From positions 38,261 through 102,260 of the forward strand of contig NZ_FRBE01000014.1 of assembly GCF_900142535.1 (NCBI RefSeq): a stretch of 64,000 nucleotides of DNA, written 5' to 3'. The notes beneath the pieces are model-generated. The model was not told the origin of the DNA. It saw only the letters and a program-made list of their open reading frames with translations, and ran no database searches. This DNA is from Fibrobacter sp. UWEL. Its GTDB lineage: Bacteria > Fibrobacterota > Fibrobacteria > Fibrobacterales > Fibrobacteraceae. Shown piece by piece: positions 1 through 8,507 of the stretch. The position numbers were made by a program, and so were the translations under genes. Positions within the stretch are counted from its first letter, which is position 1, and each line of letters opens with the position of its first letter.

Positions 1-2
1 AC

Positions 3-371
3 GCAAATGGTCGTATTCTGGACTTGTCCACCAGCTGGCAGAACTTCAGCTGGAAGTTTACTATGAAGGAAGAAACCGACCCGGAAGCTCTGTTGATTTT
101 CGACATGGGTGGCGTTCCCATTTCCTGGACTCTCTCTGACATTTCCCTGGTGAAAGCCCGCAGTGTGGCGGATCGTTTGAACAGAACCTTCCAGCGCAAC
201 GTGCAGAAGAACTCCGGTTACTTCAACGCTCCTAACGGTCCCTGGGAACTTCACTTGTATTCCAAGTCTGGCGATCTCCTTGAGGTTTTGGACAAGGGTA
301 AAGGTGGGGAAGGCATGCGCCAGTATCCTAAGATGGAGCTGGGAGGCATCCTGGTGGTGAAGGATTTGTAA
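3..371 (+). CDS. C-terminal fragment of a secreted, probably carbohydrate-binding protein
   Basis: The reading frame is open from base 3, so this is the last 122 residues of a gene that starts to the left of the window. The TTG at 24 is internal, not a start. The fragment is rich in beta-strand-like segments and aromatic residues (WQNFSWKF near its start), a pattern of jelly-roll carbohydrate-binding modules attached to glycoside hydrolases. It ends in a short basic, glycine-rich tail (EVLDKGKGGEGMRQYPKMEL). I cannot name a family; the binding role is inference from composition and from the many secreted polysaccharide-active enzymes in the window. A strong terminator follows at 401. Confidence 0.6.
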   Translation, partial: ANGRILDLSTSWQNFSWKFTMKEETDPEALLIFDMGGVPISWTLSDISLVKARSVADRLNRTFQRNVQKNSGYFNAPNGPWELHLYSKSGDLLEVLDKGKGGEGMRQYPKMELGGILVVKDL

Positions 372-400
372 TCCAGAACTAAACCATCAAAGAATTTTTT

Positions 401-430
401 AAGACTCCGGTTCGTCCGGGGTCTTTTTTT
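401..430 (+). terminator. Rho-independent terminator after the partial gene
   Basis: AAGACTCCGG and CCGGGGTCTT form a stem with one G-T pair around a TTCGT loop, followed by seven T. It lies 30 bases past the stop codon at 371. Confidence 0.85.
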
Positions 431-591
431 TACTTGCTTATAGATCCTTCGGGGTCGTATCCTATATGGATTATATGACATATATCATGCTTTTTTGTAT
501 TTCTGTATCTTGAAATTGTGCTAAAAATGCTTGTATCATAGGGGAAAATGGCTAAAAATGATAAAAAATCTAAAATTTGTATCATAGCCTA

Positions 592-620
592 TTGACTATG
601 ATAAATTTTAGATGTATATT
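592..620 (+). promoter_or_regulatory. Sigma-70-type promoter of the TIGR02147 gene, with repeated TTGTATCATA boxes
   Basis: TTGACT at 592-597, a 17-base spacer and TATATT at 615-620 match the housekeeping consensus seen elsewhere in this window. Transcription should begin around 627, at or next to the ATG at 629. The decamer TTGTATCATA occurs three times, at 531, 577 and 620; the last overlaps the -10 and the start codon. The reverse orientation TATGATA occurs at 597. These repeats are good candidates for operator half-sites, perhaps for autoregulation by the downstream DNA-binding-like protein. Confidence 0.7.
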
Positions 621-628
621 TGTATCAT

Positions 629-1468
629 ATGAAAAACGTGTTGGAATACAATAATTTTCGCCTGTACATCCGCGACTACTATGCGGAACGGAAGGATCGT
701 TCCGGCTTTACATGGCGTGATTTTGCCCGCGATGCAGGCTATTCCTCCCCGGTTTTCTTAAAGCTTGTCTGTGACGGAAAGTCCAACCTGAGTGAAGTGG
801 GCGTAGAACGCGTTGCTTCCGCCATGGGTCTTGTAGGTGTGGATCTGCAATATTTCCGTCTTCTGGTTTCCTTTAACCAGGAAAAGAATCTGGACAAGCA
901 AAAAGTTTTCTTCGCAGAAATGCGTAAGCTGGCCAGGGAAAATTCCGTGACTCTGGTTGGTGAGGAACAGTACGATTATTTCGAAAACTGGTTGAATCCG
1001 GTCATTCGCGAACTGGCTCCCGCTAGCAAGGCTCCTACTGCAGCAAAGCTTGCTGGCCAGTGCATTTTTGATGCGGATGTTCCTCAGGTGAAGAAATCCC
1101 TGAAGTTGCTTGAAAAGACCGGCTTGCTGAAGAAGAATGAAGATGGCTCCTACGAACAGGATGCAAAGTCCATCTCCAGTGGTGATCTGAATGTGGCTTC
1201 CATGGCGATTCGTCAGATGCATCGCCAGATGGGCGAGCTTGCCGTGAAGGCTCTGGATCAGGTTCCCCTGAACGAACGCGATATTTCTGGTTTGACCATG
1301 GGCATTTCCGAATCCGCCTACCAGAAAATCGTTAAGGAAATTGCTGATTTTCGCCGTCGTATTACCGCTATTGCTGTGGAATCCGCTGGTGAACAGCGCG
1401 TATATCGCTTGAACATGCAGTTGTTCCCTCTTACAAAGACCTTTGGTCAGGAGGATGACGATGTTTAA
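629..1468 (+). CDS. TIGR02147 family protein (Fibrobacter paralogous regulator-like family)
   Basis: 279 residues. The N-terminal opening (MKNVLEYNNFRLYIRDYYAER) and the stretch FARDAGYSSPVFLKLVCDGK match my memory of the TIGR02147 paralogous family of Fibrobacter, whose C-terminal half is DUF4423. Residues about 25-70 look like an XRE-type helix-turn-helix, so a DNA-binding role is likely but unproven. I chose the ATG at 629 rather than the TTG at 620 because 620 is inside the -10 box. There is no Shine-Dalgarno, so the mRNA is probably leaderless. The stop overlaps the next start by 8 bases; the next two genes are a lipoprotein and a PAS protein, suggesting a sensing and surface-protein operon. 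Confidence 0.85.
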   Translation: MKNVLEYNNFRLYIRDYYAERKDRSGFTWRDFARDAGYSSPVFLKLVCDGKSNLSEVGVERVASAMGLVGVDLQYFRLLVSFNQEKNLDKQKVFFAEMRKLARENSVTLVGEEQYDYFENWLNPVIRELAPASKAPTAAKLAGQCIFDADVPQVKKSLKLLEKTGLLKKNEDGSYEQDAKSISSGDLNVASMAIRQMHRQMGELAVKALDQVPLNERDISGLTMGISESAYQKIVKEIADFRRRITAIAVESAGEQRVYRLNMQLFPLTKTFGQEDDDV

Positions 1469-2852
1469 GTGGTATCAAATTTTGAGTTTGATCGTGGCCT
1501 CTTCCGCAGTTGGCTTTGTGGCTTGCTCTACGGATTTGGCTGGCGGCGTTAGCGAAGAGACGAATTCTCTTGCTGGTATTCTTCTGGATACCAAGGGTAA
1601 TTCTGTTGCTGGTGTTCCTGTCGTTGCTCGTCATATGTACGTGGATACCTTGGTCTACACCGATACAACGGATGCTTCCGGCAAGTTTACTCTCCCGCTG
1701 TCCAGACAGGGTATTTACGGCATTTCTGCAGAATCTGAATCGCAGGCTCTTTATAAGACGGTTCGCTATTCTGGAAAGAAGATTGAAAGTCTCTCTCTGG
1801 AAATGTCGGAAGTTACTTCCGTGAAGGGTCGTGTGGTTTTGGATTCCAGTCTGATGGCAAAGGGCGTTGTGGTCTACCTGCCAGGTACATCCTGGTCTGC
1901 CGAAGCTGATTCTTCGGGGGCATTCGAGTTTAAGAGTATCCCCGTCGGATCTTACGCCGTGCTGGTGGGATCTCCGGATCCCATGCGCTATGTGAATGCG
2001 GCTTACCTGTTGGATGCGACGACGGATGATGCAATCCTTTCCGGCCCGCTGCCCACAAGCGACGAAAACCTGTTTGTAGATGATGGCGATTCCGTCAGCT
2101 ATAATTTCGGTTCTACGGAAGATGCCGGTAGTAAGAATGTGATTCAGCTGCCTTTGTCTACGGAATACGGCCTGTTCAGCTGGTGGTCCATGGACTACGA
2201 GACTGTAAATGGAACCCAGCGCACTCTTCGCGATGCCCGCGGCAATGCAGATGGCATTTTGCTTTATGGGAACGCCCAGTTGGTGGATGGAGTGCTAGAC
2301 AAGGCTCTGTCTCTCCGCGGTGCAGAACAGTTCGGTGTGGTAGAAAATGACAATGGCGCTCTGGATAGTGCAGAACAGTTCACCATAGAACTTCTGCTCC
2401 ATCTGGATTCTGCAGAGTCTGGCTCTAGCTATCGTAAGAATATTATGGGCAAGCTGGGATTTGGCGCTGACGGTGATCACGATGTATTCAGTCTCGCCCT
2501 TGTGGAAGGTGGCTGCGGCGTCGAGGATGCTCGACTTGCATTCTTCCTGGCAGATGGATCAGGCGACAGTCTGTCTTGTGAAAATGCAGCCGTGTCCAAC
2601 AAGAACGTTGAATTTGGTTCCTGGTTCCACCTTGTGGTGGTCTATGATGCCGGAATGATAAGGATGTATGAAAACGGAAATCTAGTAGCTGAAAAGGAGA
2701 CTCAAATTAAGCTGCTAGGGGGGTCGGATGAGCCGATTTTCTTCGGAAAAGAAAGCTTGAATCTCATGCTGGATGATGTGCGATTGGGTAAAAAAGCAAT
2801 AACTTCAGCTGATGTACTGTACAGGTACAATCTCAAGGGAGGTGCACTATGA
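1461..2852 (+). CDS. Lipoprotein with carboxypeptidase-regulatory-like domains and a LamG/ConA-like domain
   Basis: 463 residues. The start at 1461 is set by AGGAGG at 1449-1454; ATG 1455 is too close to that site. The signal peptide ends in a lipobox (GFVAC), so the mature protein is lipid-anchored. Residues about 35-120 resemble a carboxypeptidase regulatory-like (prealbumin-type) fold with the DASGKFTLP motif, and a second copy follows (DSSGAFEFKSIPVGSYAVLV). Residues about 240-455 form a LamG/concanavalin-like jelly roll (LFSWWSMDYE at its start, FGSWFHLVVVYD, LMLDDVRLG at its end). The likely role is surface binding of glycans or other ligands. It overlaps the PAS gene by ATGA, so the three genes are translationally coupled. 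Confidence 0.8.
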   Translation: MFKWYQILSLIVASSAVGFVACSTDLAGGVSEETNSLAGILLDTKGNSVAGVPVVARHMYVDTLVYTDTTDASGKFTLPLSRQGIYGISAESESQALYKTVRYSGKKIESLSLEMSEVTSVKGRVVLDSSLMAKGVVVYLPGTSWSAEADSSGAFEFKSIPVGSYAVLVGSPDPMRYVNAAYLLDATTDDAILSGPLPTSDENLFVDDGDSVSYNFGSTEDAGSKNVIQLPLSTEYGLFSWWSMDYETVNGTQRTLRDARGNADGILLYGNAQLVDGVLDKALSLRGAEQFGVVENDNGALDSAEQFTIELLLHLDSAESGSSYRKNIMGKLGFGADGDHDVFSLALVEGGCGVEDARLAFFLADGSGDSLSCENAAVSNKNVEFGSWFHLVVVYDAGMIRMYENGNLVAEKETQIKLLGGSDEPIFFGKESLNLMLDDVRLGKKAITSADVLYRYNLKGGAL

Positions 2853-3349
2853 ATACCATCGAAATGAACACTGTGGAGTTAGCCTCTTTCGAGGTGAACG
2901 CTCAGGGTCGTCTCATTAGCGGAAACAAGCGTTTCTGCCGTATGTTCGGGTTCGCCGAATCCGAAGTCCAGTGGCACTATGTTACTGACCTGTATCGTCA
3001 TGTCAACGATTGGAACGATTTCAGGAACGCTGCTGAAGGAGATCGCTTCGAAGCTCGAATCAAGAATCGCAAGGGCCGTAGCTTTGACTGCGTCATCATT
3101 CGTGAAGTCTTCACCAACAATGATGGCGAAATGTGCTTCCGTAACGTAGTTCTCCGTAAGGGAGAAGTCGCTAGTGTCGCACCTGCAACTCAGAGCCGCA
3201 CTCTGGTTTACCTGGCTCGTTGCTCTCATTGCGGGACTCACGTTCGCGTATCCAACATGGGTGAAACCCGCCTTCGCATGCTTTGCGACGGTTGCGCTGC
3301 TAGCGCTTATCCGGAAGCATATCATCTGAAGGAAGCTGCAGCAAAGTAA
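2849..3349 (+). CDS. PAS-domain protein with a C-terminal zinc ribbon
   Basis: 166 residues, cytoplasmic, with no signal peptide. Residues about 9-105 look like a PAS sensor domain (QGRLISGNKRFCRMFGF, then the RKGRSFDC strand). The C-terminus holds two CxxC pairs (CSHCGTH and CDGCAA), a likely zinc ribbon. There is no output domain such as a kinase or GGDEF, so it may act by binding a partner, plausibly the TIGR02147 protein encoded first in the operon. GGGAGG lies just upstream of the ATG, and the start overlaps the preceding stop. A terminator follows at 3417. Confidence 0.75.
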   Translation: MNTIEMNTVELASFEVNAQGRLISGNKRFCRMFGFAESEVQWHYVTDLYRHVNDWNDFRNAAEGDRFEARIKNRKGRSFDCVIIREVFTNNDGEMCFRNVVLRKGEVASVAPATQSRTLVYLARCSHCGTHVRVSNMGETRLRMLCDGCAASAYPEAYHLKEAAAK

Positions 3350-3416
3350 TTCTCCCTATAGTGAACCTAAGCCCCCCATGGCGCACCTCGAGAATTTCAC
3401 AATCACAGAACAAAAG

Positions 3417-3449
3417 AAAGCCGTCGGACCTGCTACTCCGGCGGCTTTT
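3417..3449 (+). terminator. Terminator of the TIGR02147/lipoprotein/PAS operon
   Basis: AAAGCCGTCGGA pairs with TCCGGCGGCTTT with one mismatch, followed by a short T run. Confidence 0.8.
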
Positions 3450-3513
3450 CCTTATTTATAGGGGATTGAGTCCGAAGGCGGTCTAGTTCTGCGATAAATA
3501 AAGAACGTAAAAT

Positions 3514-3543
3514 AAGAAAGGCGATCCGAAGACCGCCTTTCTT
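3514..3543 (-). terminator. Terminator after the omega-subunit gene
   Basis: AAGAAAGGCG and CGCCTTTCTT are perfect inverted arms. Read on the minus strand it follows the stop at 3585. Confidence 0.7.
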
Positions 3544-3584
3544 AAACTGTTTTTTGTAGGAGTTTCAGCTCTTAAACTTCGCTC

Positions 3585-3902
3585 TTAGACTTCACCAAAG
3601 GCGTCGTCGGCTGCTGCAGTAACCTGCTGAGCGTTTTCTGCTGTCATTTCGCGTTCTTCAGCAACTTCTTCAACGTTAGCGAAGTCGTTAGCCTTCTTGT
3701 CGGAAATGGAGAGCTTGCCTTCCTTGAACTTGTACATAGCGATGGTGGTGGGCTTCTTGGTCAACTGAATGTAACCCTGGCCTGCCTGCTTGTTGATGAA
3801 GCGAGCTTCCTGTGCCATCATAACAACAGCGCGGAAGACAGAACCCTGACATTCTTCACTTGCGTAAATATCGTCAAGATAAACTCTCTGATCGTCAGCC
3901 AT
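3585..3902 (-). CDS. rpoZ: Probable DNA-directed RNA polymerase omega subunit
   Basis: 105 residues, acidic at the C-terminus. The stretch SVFRAVVMMAQEARFINKQ followed by KKPTTIAMYKFKEGKL fits the omega pattern of a hydrophobic helix with an A-x-R segment and then KPT-IAL-E---GK. Omega helps assemble and stabilise the beta-prime subunit. The sequence diverges from proteobacterial omega, and gmk is not adjacent, so the call rests on the motif alone. GAGG lies upstream of the ATG at 3902. The gene is flanked by the tRNA-Ser terminator and its own terminator, so it is probably a single-gene unit. Confidence 0.7.
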   Translation of the reverse strand: MADDQRVYLDDIYASEECQGSVFRAVVMMAQEARFINKQAGQGYIQLTKKPTTIAMYKFKEGKLSISDKKANDFANVEEVAEEREMTAENAQQVTAAADDAFGEV

Positions 3903-3946
3903 CTTAGTACCTCAAGTTAGGTTTTTTGTTTCGAAACTTATCCTAC

Positions 3947-3992
3947 AAAAAATTTCTGAAATGTTCTTGAAAAACATCTCAGAAATTTTTTA
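3947..3992 (-). terminator. Terminator downstream of tRNA-Ser
   Basis: Long imperfect inverted repeat (AAATTTCTGA with TCAGAAATTT arms plus inner ATGTT/AACAT) ending in T runs on both strands. On the minus strand it directly follows the tRNA. Confidence 0.75.
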
Positions 3993-3993
3993 G

Positions 3994-4078
3994 AAGAGGG
4001 AGAGGGATTCGAACCCTCGTTACCGCGAGGTAAACACGCTTTCCAAGCGTGCGCCTTCAACCACTCGGCCATCCCTCC
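3994..4078 (-). tRNA. tRNA-Ser (GGA)
   Basis: Read on the minus strand it begins GGAGGGATGGCCGAG and has the TTCGAAT T-loop with GAGGG/CCCTC T-stem, a long variable arm typical of serine tRNAs, and an anticodon loop TTGGAAA giving anticodon GGA. The acceptor stem pairs apart from a G-U at the first pair. The 3-prime CCA is not encoded. About 85 nt. Confidence 0.92.
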
Positions 4079-4092
4079 AAGGATGTGCGCCA

Positions 4093-4121
4093 AATATATA
4101 ATTATAATTGACGCTTGTCAA
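4093..4121 (-). promoter_or_regulatory. Consensus promoter of tRNA-Ser
   Basis: On the minus strand TTGACA (4121-4116), a 17-base spacer and TATATT (4098-4093). The start would be close to the tRNA 5-prime end at 4078. Confidence 0.85.
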
Positions 4122-4194
4122 GGGATATGGGGCTTTTTTCTGCATTTTTTTTTGAAAAAACTTAACTTTTATCAAAAATTGCAGTGCAAAACCC

Positions 4195-5883
4195 TTAATA
4201 CTTGCTTAATTCGTCCCAGACGGTCTGCATCAAGGGCTCGATAGTCTTGGCAGTAAAGTCAAAATTGATGTTTGCAGCCTTGAACATCTCCGGAACAGAC
4301 ACGCTGTAGCCCAAACTTTCTGCCTTGAACAGGTCGTTTATGGCCTTTTCGGGATCCTTCTTGAAGTTTGCCCATACCTGGAGCGCTCCCAGCTGGGCAA
4401 TACCGTATTCAATATAGTAGAAGGGGCATTCAAACAGGTGAAGCTGCTTCTGCCACATATTATTGCGGTACACTTCAAGTCCGGAATAGTCCACCCCGGC
4501 GTCATAGCGGTCCATAATGCCGGTCCAGATCTTTTCTCGGTCTGCTGCGGTGTGGTTGGGACGGCTGTAAAGTTCATGCTGGAAGCTGTCGATGCTAGCC
4601 ACCCAGGGGAACAACCAGATCACGTCTTCCAGCTCGTTGCTGGCGCTGCGAGCAAGGTTTTCAGCATTGTCGCCGTAGAATGGCTTCAAGTTGGACATGC
4701 CAATCAGTTCCATGCTCATGCTGGCCACTTCCGCAAATTCCGAGGGAACATCGCGATAAGCCAGGATGGGCTGGTTAGCCAAAGCAAACTGGTGGAAAGA
4801 ATGTCCGGACTCGTGGAGCAGCGTATAGATGTCGCGGTCCGTCTTGGCGGAATTCATGAAAATGAAGGGGAGGCTGGATTCGTCAAAACCAATCTGGTAG
4901 CCGCCGGGAGCCTTACCCAGGCGGGAATCCGGATCGATCAGTTTCTGTGCCTGCATCTGGCGGGCCCACTTGCCTGCCTGCGGGTGAATGCTTTCAAAAA
5001 TCTGGTCCACCTTCTCGATCAGTTCGTCACCAGACTGATAGGGGGTGAGGGGGGCGCGGTTCAGCGGGTCGACGCTCAAGTCCCAAGGACGAAGTGCTGC
5101 AAGGCCCATCTTGGCGGCGCGCTTCTTGTAAATTTCCTTCAGCAGCGGGAGTACCAGCTTCTCCACACTTTCGTGGAAATCCTTGCAATGCTTGGGCGTG
5201 TAGTCACGACGCTTTGCCATGTAGATGAAATCGATGTAATCCTTGCAGTGAGCGTTCTTCGCAATCTTGTTTCGGATGGCGAACAGTTCATCGAAAGACT
5301 TGTCCAGAGCTTCCTTATCCTGCATGCGGCGTTCCCAGGTGACGCGCCATGCCTTTTCACGAAGGTCACGGTCCGTACGTTCTAGGTAGGCGCCCAACTG
5401 CTGCAGGGTCTGAACCTTACCGTCAAATTCCACGCTCATGCCGCCGGTGATTTTCTGGTAAGCCTGGATGGCCTTTACTTCTTCCGTTTCCAGCGGAATG
5501 TTTTCGGGGCTGAACAGGTCCAGGGATACCTGGATGCTCTTGAACCACACGCCGAATTCGTCCTTCAGCAAATCCTTTGCGGGATGTGCCATCAACTTCT
5601 TGTTCAGTTTGTCGTCGTATTCGCTGGTAATGGGATCCACATTTTCGACGAAGGATTCGTAGGCCTTTGCGGCTTCTTCGTCTGCAGTATTGCAAGTCAT
5701 GGCCACATAGCGGCGGCAGGAAATTTCGCTAAGAACAGAACCCAGTTCGCTCCACTTCATAATCCAGGCTCGAAGGGCGGCGGGGGAGTTCTCGATCTGT
5801 TCTTCCAACAGCTGGCTGAACAATGATTCTACTTGCTTGACGTCATCGACGTTAAAATTTTCAGGAACAAAAAAGCGACTCAT
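4195..5883 (-). CDS. M3 family oligoendopeptidase (PepF-like)
   Basis: 562 residues, the usual length for M3B peptidases. The zinc-binding motif HESGH is at residues 357-361, and a Glu-rich helix (SEFAEVASMSMEL, about 381-393) supplies the third zinc ligand. No signal peptide is visible, so it should act in the cytoplasm on short peptides. The start at 5883 has AAAAGGA upstream. It lies 33 bases downstream of the lipoprotein gene at 5917, on the same strand, and the two may be co-transcribed. Confidence 0.9.
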   Translation of the reverse strand: MSRFFVPENFNVDDVKQVESLFSQLLEEQIENSPAALRAWIMKWSELGSVLSEISCRRYVAMTCNTADEEAAKAYESFVENVDPITSEYDDKLNKKLMAHPAKDLLKDEFGVWFKSIQVSLDLFSPENIPLETEEVKAIQAYQKITGGMSVEFDGKVQTLQQLGAYLERTDRDLREKAWRVTWERRMQDKEALDKSFDELFAIRNKIAKNAHCKDYIDFIYMAKRRDYTPKHCKDFHESVEKLVLPLLKEIYKKRAAKMGLAALRPWDLSVDPLNRAPLTPYQSGDELIEKVDQIFESIHPQAGKWARQMQAQKLIDPDSRLGKAPGGYQIGFDESSLPFIFMNSAKTDRDIYTLLHESGHSFHQFALANQPILAYRDVPSEFAEVASMSMELIGMSNLKPFYGDNAENLARSASNELEDVIWLFPWVASIDSFQHELYSRPNHTAADREKIWTGIMDRYDAGVDYSGLEVYRNNMWQKQLHLFECPFYYIEYGIAQLGALQVWANFKKDPEKAINDLFKAESLGYSVSVPEMFKAANINFDFTAKTIEPLMQTVWDELSKY

Positions 5884-5916
5884 ACGATCCTTTTACTTAC
5901 AAACTATTTCGTGACT

Positions 5917-6594
5917 CTAGGACTTCTTGAATTGACCCAGCCAGCGGTTTACGACAGTATCGACAATATACTTCATGGCCTGTTCCTTCAGATTCTTCTT
6001 TTCTTCTTCAGAAACAAAACGGCTCATGGAAAATTCTAGCGGAACAATCTCTCCGCCACTCTGGAGGGAAACATCCAGCTTTCCTGTAAAGTACAAGGTG
6101 TCCACTTTCATCAGGTGGAATAGACTTCCGTCAATAGGCATGATGGCCTGGACTTGAATTTGATTCTGGCCCGGAACTAACAGCACGGAATCCTTCAGAT
6201 CTACCGGGAGGGTAGCGATGGTATCCAACTTCATGACCGCTTTCAGGTCCTTGATCCACAAGGTGTCCTTATGGGTGCTCTGGGCAGAAAGGGTAGCGGT
6301 CAGGAACACGCGGCCAATCTCTTGATCAATGAGGCCCTGGGTCAGATTCTTCACGAATTCAAGAACCTTCGGGTCGGGGAGGAAGCCGTTACTCTTGGGG
6401 AATAGATTGGGATAAATCATGACAGAATCCAGGGCCACACCCTGGAAATCCAGCTTAGTATGCTGAATAATATCCGCAGCAGAAAGCTTGCGGACTACTG
6501 CACAGCTGCAGAGGCTTGCAGCAAAAATTGCCAGCAGTGCAACTCCTGCGAACTTCATGTATGTCTTTTTTAATACAGAACGATCAATACTCAT
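5917..6594 (-). CDS. Uncharacterised lipoprotein (LEA14-like possibility)
   Basis: 225 residues from the ATG at 6594; an ATG at 6558 (MKFAGV) is also possible. A hydrophobic stretch ends in the lipobox SLCSC, so the product should be lipid-anchored. The rest is a beta-rich domain with repeated hydrophobic strands (ALDSVMIYPNLFPKS, PLEFSMSRFVSEEEKK), faintly like LEA14/WHy domains. I do not recognise a family. The upstream sequence has TATAAG 7 bases before the ATG and no Shine-Dalgarno, which suggests a leaderless mRNA. Confidence 0.65.
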   Translation of the reverse strand: MSIDRSVLKKTYMKFAGVALLAIFAASLCSCAVVRKLSAADIIQHTKLDFQGVALDSVMIYPNLFPKSNGFLPDPKVLEFVKNLTQGLIDQEIGRVFLTATLSAQSTHKDTLWIKDLKAVMKLDTIATLPVDLKDSVLLVPGQNQIQVQAIMPIDGSLFHLMKVDTLYFTGKLDVSLQSGGEIVPLEFSMSRFVSEEEKKNLKEQAMKYIVDTVVNRWLGQFKKS

Positions 6595-6651
6595 GGTATA
6601 TCTTATATCGTAAGTTTTATCCAAACTGCAAATATAAAAATTTCCAGTAAC

Positions 6652-6687
6652 AAAAAATCCAGCCTAAAAAAGGGCTAGATTTTTTTG
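6652..6687 (-). terminator. Terminator after purF
   Basis: On the minus strand AAAAAATC-AGCC pairs with GGCT-GATTTTTT, with single-base bulges, and runs into a T tract. It lies about 70 bases beyond the purF stop. Confidence 0.75.
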
Positions 6688-6702
6688 TGTCTTGAAATCA
6701 AG

Positions 6703-6760
6703 ATCCTCGAGCATAGCCGAGGGGCGAAAACGCCGAAGGTGGCTGAGCTTGTCGAAGCCT
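6703..6760. repeat. Dispersed-repeat-like block abutting the purF stop codon
   Basis: Contains CCTCGAGCATAGCCGAGG, GGCGAAAACGCC and GGCTGAGCTTGTCGAAGCC in tandem. All are short inverted repeats of the type dispersed between genes in many bacterial genomes. Confidence 0.5.
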
Positions 6761-8222
6761 ACTTCTTGTCTTCTTCAGCGTGGCAGGGGCAATGATAGCA
6801 ATCGCCGGTTTCTGCGTAGTCCTTACCGGTCCAGCAGAAAGTGCACAGCTGATCTTCCGGAAGACCGATGGCCTGGATCAAGTCGTCGATGCGCTGGAAT
6901 GCCAGAGTAGTCAGGTTCAGGTTGCGACGGATGTAGTCCACCATTTCCTTGTATTCCGGGGAATCCGGATTGGTATACTTGTCCAGATCTGCATTTTCGC
7001 CTTCCTTTTCGCGAATGTAACGACGAGTGATCAGGTCGTACACGCTCTTGGAACGGGAGAAGTTGATGAACTTACAGGGATAGACCAGGGGAGGGCAGGC
7101 AATACGCATATGGGTTTCCTTACAGCCCATAGAGTAGAGCTTTTCAGCCTGCTTACCCAGCTGTGTACCGCGGACAATGGAGTCGTCGCAGAATACCAGG
7201 CGCTTGTTGTCGATGAGGCCCGGAATAGGAATGAGCTTCATGGATGCAACGTGTTCACGCTGACGCTGGTCCTGAGGCATAAAGGAGCGTGCCCAGGTCG
7301 GAGTGTACTTCACAAACGGACGTGCGAACTTGATGCCTGCTTCGTGAGCGTAGCCGAGAGCATGAGAGGTACCGGAGTCGGGGATACCGCAAGCAGCGTC
7401 GGCTTCTGTGGGGGTGCGCTTTGCAAGTGCGGAACCGCAGCGGTAGCGGGTCATTTCCACATTGCGGCCTTCGTAGGCAGATGCCGGATAGCCGTAGTAA
7501 ACCCACAGGAAGGAGCAGATTGCCATCTTCTTGCCCGGTTCAACCAGAGTGTTGATTCCATCCGGGGTCAGTTCAGCGATTTCGCCGGGACCCAGGTCAC
7601 GAACGTGGTTGTAGCCCAGGTTGGGGAGAGCGCAGCTTTCCTGAACGGCGATCATGGCGCCATCCTTCTGGCCGATCACGATAGGAGTACGGCCCCACTT
7701 GTCGCGGGAGGCGTAGAACTTGCCGGTGCTGTCCATGACGAGAACAGAGCAGCTACCCTTGATCTTCTGCTGAACGTAGTTCAAGCCTTCCACGATGGAA
7801 TTCTGGGTGGCGATTAAAGCGGAAACCACTTCGGTAGGACCAACCATACCGCTGGTGGTAGAATACTGCAGCTGCATGCAGTTGTTCTGGAACAGTTCGT
7901 TCTTCAAGTCTTCGATGTTGGAGATGAGGCCCACGGTCACCAGGGCGAAAGTGCCCAGCTTGCAGGTCATCACCAGCGGCTGCGGATCAGTATCAGAAAT
8001 GACTCCCAGGCCCACGTTGCCGGCGAAAGTTGCCAGGTCGTGTTCGAACTTGCTGCGGAACGGAGTGTTCTGGATGTTGTGAATGGAACGATGGAAATTG
8101 CCATCGGCCTTCAGAACAGCCATACCGCCGCGGTGAGTGCCCAGGTGAGAATGATAGTCGGTTCCGAAGAAAAGATCGGTTACGCAATCCTTCTTGGAAA
8201 TAACGCCACAAAAGCCGCCCAT
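6759..8222 (-). CDS. purF: Amidophosphoribosyltransferase, iron-sulfur type
   Basis: 487 residues. Catalyses the first committed step of purine synthesis: glutamine and PRPP to phosphoribosylamine. The glutaminase nucleophile is Cys5 after a four-residue leader (MGGF), which implies propeptide cleavage as in Bacillus PurF. The PRPP loop is VFCDDSIVRGTQ at 343-354. Cys236, Cys383, Cys460 and Cys463 sit where the 4Fe-4S ligands of the Bacillus enzyme lie, so this is probably the oxygen-sensitive cluster-containing type. A further Cys-rich tail (475-480) is unusual. The start has AAGGAGT upstream. A terminator follows; no purine operon is adjacent. Confidence 0.93.
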   Translation of the reverse strand: MGGFCGVISKKDCVTDLFFGTDYHSHLGTHRGGMAVLKADGNFHRSIHNIQNTPFRSKFEHDLATFAGNVGLGVISDTDPQPLVMTCKLGTFALVTVGLISNIEDLKNELFQNNCMQLQYSTTSGMVGPTEVVSALIATQNSIVEGLNYVQQKIKGSCSVLVMDSTGKFYASRDKWGRTPIVIGQKDGAMIAVQESCALPNLGYNHVRDLGPGEIAELTPDGINTLVEPGKKMAICSFLWVYYGYPASAYEGRNVEMTRYRCGSALAKRTPTEADAACGIPDSGTSHALGYAHEAGIKFARPFVKYTPTWARSFMPQDQRQREHVASMKLIPIPGLIDNKRLVFCDDSIVRGTQLGKQAEKLYSMGCKETHMRIACPPLVYPCKFINFSRSKSVYDLITRRYIREKEGENADLDKYTNPDSPEYKEMVDYIRRNLNLTTLAFQRIDDLIQAIGLPEDQLCTFCWTGKDYAETGDCYHCPCHAEEDKK

Positions 8223-8507
8223 ATAGACTCCTTAAAAATGGGATTTAGTACGGCAAATTTAGAAATCTTATAGAAAAAACAAGTCACTGGATATAAGATT
8301 AAGAAATAAATAAGCCTTAACTGACTCCCCTTTTTTTTATAAACGCAAGACTGCCGATAATGCGGATTATGTAAACTAAAGTCTAGAAATAAAATCTTGC
8401 ACTGTTTTCCGTGTTTGAAATTTTTGCAAAACCTTCTGCATTGCGACCTGTAATATTGTGTGATACGCAAAATATCTTTATAAAAAATTTAGTATGGAGA
8501 CATAAAG

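Noticed and set aside
24..371. Complete 115-residue gene from a TTG at 24
   Set aside because: The frame is open to the window edge and has no ribosome site at 24, so it is the end of a longer gene.
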